A model generated the notes under the pieces. That model was not told the DNA's origin. It saw only the letters and a list, made by a program, of their open reading frames with translations, and ran no database searches. The position numbers and the translations under genes were made by a program. Positions 1 through 8,839 of a stretch of 64,000 bases of DNA are shown here, in pieces. The stretch is from positions 4,635,501 to 4,699,500 of the forward strand of contig JAPFFF010000005.1 of assembly GCA_039105265.1 (NCBI GenBank), read 5' to 3'. This stretch comes from Tritrichomonas musculus. Taxonomy: Eukaryota; Parabasalia; Tritrichomonadida; Tritrichomonadidae. Numbering within the stretch: the first letter of the stretch is position 1; every line of letters starts with the position of its first letter.

Positions 1-574
1 ATCAAATTTATAATTTCATTAATTATTTATGAAAAAAACTTTATGAAATAATAATTTAAAATTATATTAAAAAAACAAGCATAAAAATTTTATGAAATTG
101 TTTGACTATAATTTGATAAATCAGATAAATTGTAATTTCATTAAAAAATGTAATTAAAATTTTATTAACAATTGACTGAAAATTGGATGATAAAACATAA
201 ATGAAATGTATAAAAAATATATTGGATAATTCATTGTAATATGATAAATAATATATTTAAAAATTTCTTCGAACCTTAGCACTTCTGGATGTGAAATATA
301 TACTTTCATATTTAAACATATAATATGAAATGATATTTACAATAAAAAAGGAATTTTAAAAATCAATTTTATTTCTAATTCGATAAAATAAAATTTTGAA
401 TTGACTTAATATTATTAAATAAAAATTTCATCAATAAATAAATGATATGTCATTGAAATAAATTGAAAAATTGTATTAACAAAAAATGAGAATTTCATTG
501 AAAAATTTTCAATGAAATCTTATTTGTAAATTCTAAAGAAAATTATGTTTTTAAATATTAAAATAAACATAATT

Positions 575-2082
575 GGGATTTATTTCAAGTTCTGGTCTTG
601 ATAATAATAATTGAACAATATCATTATTTCCACTTTCAATTGCTAAATGCAATGAGGTTTTGTTTAATTGAAAAAATTATAATTATGTAAAATTTATTTT
701 ATTGAAATTTTATTAAAATTAATTAAAAATCTTATAAAAAATAATTTTTTATATGAAATATTATAAAAATTAATTTTGGAAAACTTTTTTTAAATTTTAA
801 TTTTAGAAACGATGTAACCAAAAAGAATTTGAATTATATAAAAATCATGAATGATTCAAACAAGATTAAAAATAATTTATATAAATTTGATTTAAAAAAA
901 TATTTTATGATTTCATTAAAATCATAAAAATGTTAAAATATAATTAAAAATAATTAGTAAAAAATGCTATAAAATATTTTTTATAATGTCATTAAAAAGT
1001 TAAAAATGATAATATCAAAAAATCCAAAAACCATGAATAATTTGAAAATATATAAATATAAATTATATTTAAAATTAATATTGAACCAATTCAGCATTTA
1101 TATCAATATCATTTCTTGACAATAAAAATTTAATAATATCTAAATTGCCTTTTTCAATTGCAATATGAAGAGCAGTTTTATTCAAACAATTTTTTTATAA
1201 ATTTTATTTAAAAATGATATAAAGAATTTCATAAATTGATCAAAATAAATTATATTAAACTATTGAATTTGAATTTTATTAATAAATTTGATAAAAAAAA
1301 TTTTGTTGAAAAAATAAAACAAATTCCATACAAAAAAATTTTCATTGAAATTTCATTGAAAAATTGGATAAAAAAAACGATATATAAATCATAAAAAAAA
1401 TCATATTAAAAATGAAGTGAAATGTCATAAAAAAATAAATTAAAAATTGGATAAATTATTTTTGATTAAATGTTATTCAAAATAAAAATGATTTGAAATT
1501 GGATGAAATCAGTTTTTATAAAATGTCATAATAAAATTTTGTTTAGATAATTGAGCGATTTCCCCTATTAAAAATCATTTATTTAAATGATATAAAAGCA
1601 AGTAATTTGAAATATCATTAAATTTATGTGTGAAATTGGATTTAAAACAAATCAAATCGAATTTCATTAATAAATTGATATCAAAATCAAATTAAAAAAA
1701 TATTTATAAATTTTTTGAATATAATAAACTTCAAATTGTATGAAAATTCATATTTTGTAATGTAATAAAAATCATAAAAGTAAAAAACGATGTAAAAAAT
1801 GTTTAATTATTAAAATTGTATTTAAAAAAAATATTATAAAACATTATAAATTATAAAAATTGAAAATAAAATATTCATTTAAATCAAGCTTTGAATTTGA
1901 TAATAAAATTTGAACAATATCAGTCATTTCATTTTCAACAGCAAAATGTAATCCATTCTTATTAATAAAATAAAATTATTAAAACTTCATAAAATTTTTA
2001 CACATGAAATAGTTTGACATGTCTTTTTTGCATAACTACGATTGCATCTATATTTCAAACTCGAATAAATTATATAAACAAA
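575..2082 (-). pseudogene. Isolated ankyrin-repeat islands downstream of the DUF3447 gene
   Basis: On the minus strand, three single ankyrin repeats can be read at about 1965-1870 (NGLHFAVENEMTDIVQILLS), 1190-1075 (KTALHIAIEKGNLDIIKFLL) and 670-580 (KTSLHLAIESGNNDIVQLLL). Each ends a few residues after the usual D(I/L/E)N and is followed by stop-rich AT-rich DNA of about 100 to 680 bp. They have the same orientation as the DUF3447/ankyrin gene that ends at 2083 and look like its continuation, cut apart always at the same phase of the repeat (the loop between DIN and xKTALH). No conserved GT...AG boundary is visible. They could be decayed coding sequence or unusual introns. The ankyrin assignment is firm; the gene model is not. 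Confidence 0.6.
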
Positions 2083-3267
2083 TCAAAAAATGAAAATTAT
2101 TTTATCATTAATATCTATATTATCATTATTAGAACTTAAAATTTCAACAATGCTTGAATTTCCTTTTTGAATAGCAACATGTAATAAAGATATGTCATGA
2201 TATTTGCTTTCAATCAAAAAACAATGATTGTATTTGCACAAATAATAAACAACATTGTCATATTTAATGTCATCATTTTCGCATTGTTCAATAAAATTAT
2301 AAAAATGAAGATTATGAATTAACTTGTCAAACATATTAACTTCATTTTCACAATAATTATCTTTGATATAATTCATCATATTAATATGATGACATTTAAT
2401 TGATTCAATGTAATTTTGTTCAAAATTATTATTTGGTAAAATTTTTTTTTCTTCTAAAAAATGAATTAATTCAGCATTGTTATTATGTATTGCATATAAC
2501 CACAAATTAGGATTTGTTCTTGCTTCATTTATGAATAAATATTTGAATATTTGAATTGATCCAAAAAATGCTGCATATTCAATTAATGACGGTTTGTCAT
2601 TTCTCAATAAAAATAAGTTTGTTTCAAAAATTGAGGGATTTATAGTTGAATTAATTGAAATGTTGCTACGATTGATATATGAAACAAAATCTTCAATAGA
2701 ATCATTCTGAATTAATTGGCAAATATAATTGTCATTTTCACCAATTTTTCTTTTATAATTAAAAAATTCAATATCGTCATTTAATAGTTCTGGTTTCATT
2801 ATCTTGTCATTCTCTTTATAAAATGATTCAAATTCAGGATAGAAATATAAATGATAATTTTTGTTTCGATATTTTTCAGTGATTAATAATTTGTAAATTA
2901 TTTGATCTGGAATAATTATTTGTTCTTCAAAAAGAAAATTAAGAATTCGTTTATTTCTTTTGAAAATATGGAAGAGTTCACAATTTGTGCAATATTTCTT
3001 GATTTCTTTGGAGTATTGTTTAAGGATTCGTTCTATTTTGGAGATAAAATGATTTGATCGGTTATGATCATCCGATATTCTAGAGATCAAATTTAAAATT
3101 TCCTTAAATTTAAATTTATTTTCTGTTATTTGGTTTTGTTCAAAAAAATTAATGATATTATCGAAAATTTTTTCTTCCTGTACATCCTTTTCGAAGTAAT
3201 CAAGAAATATTTCTTGTGCTTTTTTCAGTTCATTAACACGGAGCCGTAATAAATCTTCTGTTTCCAT
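2083..3267 (-). CDS. DUF3447/ankyrin-repeat protein (N-terminal part)
   Basis: A 394-residue protein of the large trichomonad DUF3447-ankyrin family. The first 190 residues are a helical, charged leader with the family's typical YRNKNYHLYFYPEFESF stretch, followed by weak ankyrin-like units (ISINSTINPSIFETNLF..LIEYAAFFGSIQIFKYLF, LWLYAIHNNNAELIHFLEEK, LLHVAIQKGNSSIVEILSS). Family members are thought to be cytosolic interaction proteins; the ligand is unknown. The frame ends with DINDKIIFIF immediately after a canonical repeat, and further single repeats lie downstream in separated islands, so the C-terminus is probably missing or split. The ATG at 3267 begins METEDLLRLRVNELKKAQ, a natural family start. 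Confidence 0.75.
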   Translation of the reverse strand: METEDLLRLRVNELKKAQEIFLDYFEKDVQEEKIFDNIINFFEQNQITENKFKFKEILNLISRISDDHNRSNHFISKIERILKQYSKEIKKYCTNCELFHIFKRNKRILNFLFEEQIIIPDQIIYKLLITEKYRNKNYHLYFYPEFESFYKENDKIMKPELLNDDIEFFNYKRKIGENDNYICQLIQNDSIEDFVSYINRSNISINSTINPSIFETNLFLLRNDKPSLIEYAAFFGSIQIFKYLFINEARTNPNLWLYAIHNNNAELIHFLEEKKILPNNNFEQNYIESIKCHHINMMNYIKDNYCENEVNMFDKLIHNLHFYNFIEQCENDDIKYDNVVYYLCKYNHCFLIESKYHDISLLHVAIQKGNSSIVEILSSNNDNIDINDKIIFIF

Positions 3268-3359
3268 TTATTAAACTGGGCAAAATTCTGATTCAATACT
3301 TTGTTTGAAATTTTTATTTGGAAAAAAACTCTAATGTAGTATTCGTAATCATATAATTA

Positions 3360-4068
3360 TATGATACAAAAGTGCTTCGGTATTTTTCGAGTATCAGCGG
3401 TTATTAAAAAAGTACTTTATAATACTTTTTATCAGTATCGATACGGTATTTTAATATATAAATTTTATTAATAAATAATGAATAAAAATATTAAAACATT
3501 TGATTATTTAATTTTAAATAAAAATTTTAATTATAAATATAATTACTAGCCTATAAAAAGTATATTATTGTCTTTCTTCTTCAGAAATCTCGTCATATTC
3601 ATTTCCATTAAACAATCCAAATTTTCGATATCATTATTATCATTAAAAACAATAAAATTTATATATATTATTTACTTTCTCATATTAATAGTTAATTCAA
3701 TAGTTCTGGAATGTTATATTTATCTACAAATAGAAATTGACATAAAGATGATTAAATTTACGATATTTCAGAAACCATTGATTATTCAATTATTATGATG
3801 ATTATTTGTTGTAAAATATGTAATTAAAGAGAATTAACTATATTCATTAGAACCTTATAAATTTTTTTAATCATCTTTAAATGAATCCGATACATTTTTT
3901 GTTAAAAAAATACCGACAAAAAACCTGACATTCGATATAAATTTTCAACTTTTGTATCGATACTTCGGTTTTTTATCGATAAATACCGTTACCGGCGGTT
4001 AGAGCCGGTAATATCGATATTTTACCGGGAAAATAACCGCTACCGAAGAGGATCGATACAAAACCCTG
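3360..4068. mobile_element. Possible degenerate MITE with CCGGTA/ATCGAT-rich ends
   Basis: Both sides of this 0.7-kb AT-rich segment carry related GC-bearing motifs in inverted orientation (CTTCGGTA...GCGGTTATT near 3373-3408, and its reverse complement near 4030-4050). The right part holds a near-palindrome around ATCGAT (about 3995-4028, CCGGTAATATCGATATTTTACCGG-like). The right end CAAAACCCTG resembles hAT-type termini read outward. No matching left CAGGG end or target duplication was found, so this is a weak call. No coding region is supported inside. Confidence 0.3.
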
Positions 4069-4203
4069 ATCTAAAGATTAATAAAAATAAAAGTATGCAC
4101 AAAAAGATAATAATATAAAAAATAAAACATGAATATTAAAAAGATTAAATTATTTGCTTTTTGAGCTAGTTTTAAGGGTAAATATACCACTTATTTTTTG
4201 ATT

Positions 4204-4876
4204 TTATTGCTTCTGGCATTTATAGCAGCAATTAAGAACTCGAATATGGCAAGCTTGAAGATCTTCATTTTTAATTTCGCCTTTTTCAATGCCTTCAATG
4301 ATATCATCTTCATTTTCCTTGCATCCATGCATTTGAAGGTCATTTCCAGCATTAATGCATTCTTTATAACTTGCTTTTGGATATCTTGGATTTGGTCTTG
4401 CGAATTCTTTTGACATTTCCATTGAAGTGGACCAATCGGTCATGACCATTCCTTTGAATTTCCACTCATTACGATGTACATCATGCAATACTGGCTTGTG
4501 ATTAGCTGTATGAACTCCATTGATCAAGTTGTAACTAGTCATAATTGAATATGGCTCACCAAGTTCAATTGGGATTTGGAAGTTTCTTAAGTAAATTTCA
4601 CGCAAAGCATTTCTATTGTCTTCTTGGTTGTTACAGAAGAAATGCTTAATAGTAACACCTAATCTTGGGAATGATTGTACATCATTCATTTCATGATAAG
4701 CACAAATACCAGATAAATATGGTTCTTCCGAGATATATTCAAGGTTTCTTCCACATAATGGATTACGATGAATGTTCATTCCTGGAGCAATCCAAAGATG
4801 GAAACCAAATCTTTTCATTTCGCTACCAACGATCTTTCCAATTTTTTCAAGCATTTCTATATCCCATGAATTGGAG
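4204..4876 (-). pseudogene. Truncated glycoside hydrolase family 3 fragment
   Basis: The reading frame (216 residues from the ATG at 4854) matches the last third of the GH3 gene at 35812-38379 almost residue for residue: MKRFGFHLWIAPGMNIHRNP, the KHFFCNNQEDNR core and GMVMTDWSTSM, where the D of MTDW is the expected GH3 nucleophile. Homology begins abruptly at about 4876 (NSWDIEMLEK); the GH3_C, fibronectin-like and early catalytic parts are absent. About ten residues present in the other copy (CFANEHLNER) are missing after NQEDNR. It is a 5'-truncated duplicate and unlikely to be active, since a GH3 barrel cannot fold from this piece alone. The flank beyond 4876 is unrelated AT-rich DNA. Confidence 0.75.
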
Positions 4877-4954
4877 TGAATAATATAATGGTAATAATGA
4901 TACCATCTTAATTATATACTGGAACGTTTTAGAAAGTATTTAGATTCCCCTCTC

Positions 4955-5140
4955 AAACTATCAAGTGCTTTCAAAAAGTTAGGATGACCTACTTTCTTTT
5001 TTAATATTTCAACTTTTCTTTTCATTCAAAAAGTTGGGTTTGATACTTACAAAATATTTGAAATATGATCTTTTTCTTTTAAAATCATGACAAAAAAAAT
5101 TACATCATTATCAAATTCGCTTATTCTTCAGCCAAAAATA
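4955..5140 (+). repeat. Direct repeat copy 1 (~186 bp)
   Basis: The segment starting CAAACTATCAAGTGCTTTC recurs almost identically at 5515-5700, 560 bp downstream, with only a handful of differences. The DNA between the two copies is AT-rich and non-coding. They could be ends of a decayed element or a simple local duplication; no target duplication was identified. Confidence 0.7.
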
Positions 5141-5514
5141 AAAAAGAATGAAATTTTGAATATATATTAAAAGTCATACCAATAGATCTTAAAAAAAAAA
5201 TAATTTCAATAGAATATTTTCTTTCCCAAAATCTATTTTTAAATTTCAAAATGATATATTCCACAAATCAAATGATTTTATTTGAAATATGATTTATAAT
5301 TTTTATATTTCAAATGAACAAATTATTGTCAAACTTTGTTGAATAATGCACTTACATAATAACAAAAAAAAAAAAAAAATTGGAATGATTTTTAACTTTT
5401 TTGAACTCAATTATAATATATTCTGCTTGGATAACGTATATCCATTTTGGATATTTATTCTTGGATAACATATATCCTGGATTAAAAAAAAATATAGATA
5501 TTTATAACAAAAAC

Positions 5515-5700
5515 AAACTATCAAGTGCTTTCAAAAAGTTAGGATGACCTACTTTCTTTTTTAATATTTCAACTTTTCTTTTCATTCAAAAAGTTGGGTT
5601 TGATACTTACAAAATATTTGAAATATGATCTTTTTCTTTTAAAATCATGACAAAAAAAATTACATTATTATCAAATTCGCTTATTCTTCAACCATAAATA
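5515..5700 (+). repeat. Direct repeat copy 2 (~186 bp)
   Basis: Second copy of the 4955-5140 repeat in the same orientation. The rest of 4877-6258 is AT-rich intergenic sequence with homopolymer runs and no supported gene. Confidence 0.7.
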
Positions 5701-6258
5701 ATTTTAATAAATATAAATTTCAATTTTTCTCTATATATATATGATATTTATTTAAAAGCAAAGTATATCAATATATTGAACAATGCATATATAATATGAA
5801 AAACAAATGAATTGATTCATAGCATTTAAAAATATTTTTTTTTCAACATTGGATATCAAAAAATTTTTAATTTTGTCACAATTGCATAGATTTACAATCA
5901 ATCACTAAGAAGAAATCTTAAGAGTTATTGCATATAAATGCTATATATATTTTAAAATTAAAGGGTAATTCAAACTATGATGAAATAATTAATTTTTTTT
6001 TTAATGATTAATCCAATGAAAAACTCACTCAATATGGAATATTTCCATACTTATTATGATATAATATATTATATATAATTTAACAAATATATGGACATAT
6101 AAATTATAAATAATTATCTTCAATACATACTTAGAAAAATAAAATATCTTTCCCATATTAAATTAGCATCTGTAATACACACATTATATATTTTAATTTT
6201 ATCATTTAGATTGGATTTTTAACAGGGTTTGTGATATTTACATGAAAATTGTTATTTA

Positions 6259-8331
6259 TTATGAAACAAAGCAAGAATATTTATTATTATCATTTGTTTG
6301 GGCTGTTGTTGGCTTGATAAAATTTGCATTGGCGTATATGTCTAGTTTCAAGAATGGAGATTCAGGAGGATCTATTCCCATTACCTTGCACATTCTTGCA
6401 AACTCAACGAACAGCCAGTTTCCAGTGAACAAGTATTTCATCAAGTCCTGTGAAATGTTTGAGAAGCCAACAACAGCGCCAATGACTCCTCCTACAACAG
6501 CAGCATTTGTGTCTGCGTCGCCTGCCCACCTGACAACCTCTGTCATCGCCTGCTCGTAGTCCATTCCCTTCCTCAATGCGAGCACTGCTGCGCCGGTTGC
6601 CTGGAGGACGTAACCGATTCTATTTCCGCTCAGATCGAGTGACTCGAAACTCTCGGCCTTCAAATATTTCAAGATCTCTTCACGATGCTCGTCAACAGGG
6701 AAGTCTTGCTTCATTCCATCTGAAGCAATCTGAATTGAACGCTCAATCACCTCATCTATTTCCTCATTTGTCATTCGCTGGCCTCGTTTGGGACCTTTTG
6801 TCGACATTCGTTGAATGTTCTCAGCAATAAGAAGACTAACCAGAATCGAGCAAACACCGCAAATATCATTAAAATGAGTCGTGCAGCCGAAATTCAATGC
6901 ATATTTGGCTACAGTATTGAAATCCCAGAATTTGAAACAGCCAATCGGAGCCGTCCTCATCACGCAGCCGTTTCCGCCTGTCTTGCTCGTCTTGCCAAAC
7001 GAGCCGCGAAGAGGATCAATCTGGAAGTCTTTGCTCATGATTGCGGCTCTCGTGGTGTTGCCAATGTCAAGCGCGCATCGCTGGCAGTGCTCCGAAATGC
7101 CGTGGTTCATCCAGTCAGTCATCAAGTGCGCAAAGTGCGCCAGATTCATTTCGCCATTGCAGTCCGCAAGCGTTCGCATCAACAAAACAGCTTGCTCCGT
7201 ATCGTCGGTTACAGTGCCCCTGTAAAAAGTGTCACTGTTGTACCAGGATGGGAGGCTGTTCCATTGAATGCTCAGAGGAACATCGAGCGCAAATCGCGCG
7301 TAATTCGTATGGACAAATTCAATCGCTACGCCAAGACAGTCGCCAAGTGCCGAGCCAAAAATGGCACCCATCATGTGGTCAATGGCAATGCTAATATCAT
7401 ATTTTTCTGAGACCTCTGAAAAAGTTTCATTTGAGGGCTGTAAACCTTTCAATAATATATAGGCTTTGGAAGTGTCAAATGGAAAGGCTGGAGTCACTCT
7501 GGGCTCAAAATCAACCTGCGGAATGCCCCATGGACCATATAGTAGAAGAGCTGCTTCTTCCCAGGCCATCCGGTGGTAATCTGGTAATTTGGACATTTCA
7601 TATTCTTCGGAATCGGGAGAATTTGTATTTATAATTAAGGTGTGAAATAATGAAAGTAGGTTTTGCTTGGTTCCTTGAATAAATTTTGGATACTGTAAAC
7701 AAATAGTCGTAATATGAGTATTTGGTGATATTGAATCGCAAATAACTTCCGAATAGCCACAAAAAATGTGTTCAAGTGATGGATGTTGGCTAAGTTTGTT
7801 AATATCAAGACGTATTGGGCGTGTAGCACTAGAATAATTTAAAGATCTGAGTCTTTGAAGTCGAGGGTAAAGATCAGCTATTGGAGAAAGTTCTGAATTT
7901 TCAAATGTACAACCTGAATTATCAAGAGCAAGTAAATTTGGGGCTCTCGGAAGATCGTTTGATATGAGAGTTTTTGATATGTCCAAATATTCTAGGGAAG
8001 GCAAAGAAACATTTAAAGAGGAAACTTTAGTGTTTCGCAAATCAAGAGTTATTAATTTTGGTAGGTTGTCTAATTGAAGAAATGATAATGAACGATTTTG
8101 CGAGATATCAATGACCTGCAAATTAGGACAATTAGTAATAGTTATTTTTTCTAATTTGCATCTTGATGCTCTGAGTCTCTGAAGATTTGAAAAATTATCA
8201 ATATGTAATTCTTTAATTGGATTACATAAAAAATCAATGACATGAACATCTTTAAATTGATCGAATGGAGGTATTTCTTTTAAATAAGCTAAGTTTGCAT
8301 ATTTCATTTGAAAATAAAACTTGACATACAA
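6259..8331 (-). CDS. Leucine-rich repeat / ADP-ribosylglycohydrolase fusion protein
   Basis: 690 residues, or 682 if the ATG at residue 9 (MKYANLAYLKEI) is used. Residues ~20-200 form leucine-rich repeats (LQRLRASRCKLEKITITNCP, NLQVIDISQNRSLSFLQL, LITLDLRNTKVSSLNV, LEYLDISKT). Residues ~315-625 form an ADP-ribosylglycohydrolase (DraG/ARH) domain: GAIFGSALGDCLG, the metal-site TDDTEQ, NGCVMRTAPIG and the second metal motif GDADTNAAVVGG. Such enzymes use a di-magnesium centre to remove ADP-ribose from proteins or related conjugates; the LRR part probably selects a partner. All visible active-site motifs are present. The ARH half is clearly GC-richer than the LRR half, with the change near 7420-7620, which suggests that the catalytic half was acquired by transfer or is under different codon selection. 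No membrane segment or signal peptide is seen. Confidence 0.85.
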   Translation of the reverse strand: MYVKFYFQMKYANLAYLKEIPPFDQFKDVHVIDFLCNPIKELHIDNFSNLQRLRASRCKLEKITITNCPNLQVIDISQNRSLSFLQLDNLPKLITLDLRNTKVSSLNVSLPSLEYLDISKTLISNDLPRAPNLLALDNSGCTFENSELSPIADLYPRLQRLRSLNYSSATRPIRLDINKLSQHPSLEHIFCGYSEVICDSISPNTHITTICLQYPKFIQGTKQNLLSLFHTLIINTNSPDSEEYEMSKLPDYHRMAWEEAALLLYGPWGIPQVDFEPRVTPAFPFDTSKAYILLKGLQPSNETFSEVSEKYDISIAIDHMMGAIFGSALGDCLGVAIEFVHTNYARFALDVPLSIQWNSLPSWYNSDTFYRGTVTDDTEQAVLLMRTLADCNGEMNLAHFAHLMTDWMNHGISEHCQRCALDIGNTTRAAIMSKDFQIDPLRGSFGKTSKTGGNGCVMRTAPIGCFKFWDFNTVAKYALNFGCTTHFNDICGVCSILVSLLIAENIQRMSTKGPKRGQRMTNEEIDEVIERSIQIASDGMKQDFPVDEHREEILKYLKAESFESLDLSGNRIGYVLQATGAAVLALRKGMDYEQAMTEVVRWAGDADTNAAVVGGVIGAVVGFSNISQDLMKYLFTGNWLFVEFARMCKVMGIDPPESPFLKLDIYANANFIKPTTAQTNDNNKYSCFVS

Positions 8332-8839
8332 ATCTCACAATTTGCTTTAACGATTAATATGCATTCAATTAGGATTATTCATAATTCAAAGATATCCGCA
8401 ATACTAATAATTTACTTAAAAATATAATTATTTATTTATTTTTATTAAAAAGAACATGCTAGAAATTTCTTGGTTCCTCTTTTAAAAAAATTGTACCAAA
8501 AAACACCATTGATGTAATCTAAATTTTTCATTTATATCAAATGCATCCTGAATTATTTGGCGATAAATATATTTTACAAGTCTTTACTTCTTCTTTTTTG
8601 GGAAGAATAATTATATTTTCCAAATAGCTATTACATTAGTTATTTATAATATATTTTTCAAATAAAATATAATGTGTTTTTTTATTCAAATTTTTATTTG
8701 TTGCATTTTTTTATTTATATTGGGTATATTTATATTTATGAATATCTAGATATTTTTGAATGAACTCATAGAATCGGTTTTTCTGAATTAACCCTTATTG
8801 AAAGAATTGAAAAAAAAAAAAAAAAAAAAGATAATTATA
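8332..8839. other. Divergent intergenic region, AT-rich
   Basis: This region separates the minus-strand LRR-ARH gene from the plus-strand C39-like gene. It holds AT-rich sequence and a run of about 19 A residues at 8811-8829 just before the likely start codon of the plus-strand gene. No further gene is visible. Confidence 0.6.

Noticed and set aside
4955-5700. 186-bp direct repeats as LTRs
   Set aside because: No target duplication, primer site or internal coding was seen; spacing is only 374 bp.
6576-7410. Plus-strand frames opposite the ARH domain
   Set aside because: GC-rich shadow frames of the minus-strand gene, Arg/Ser/Cys-rich and without motifs.
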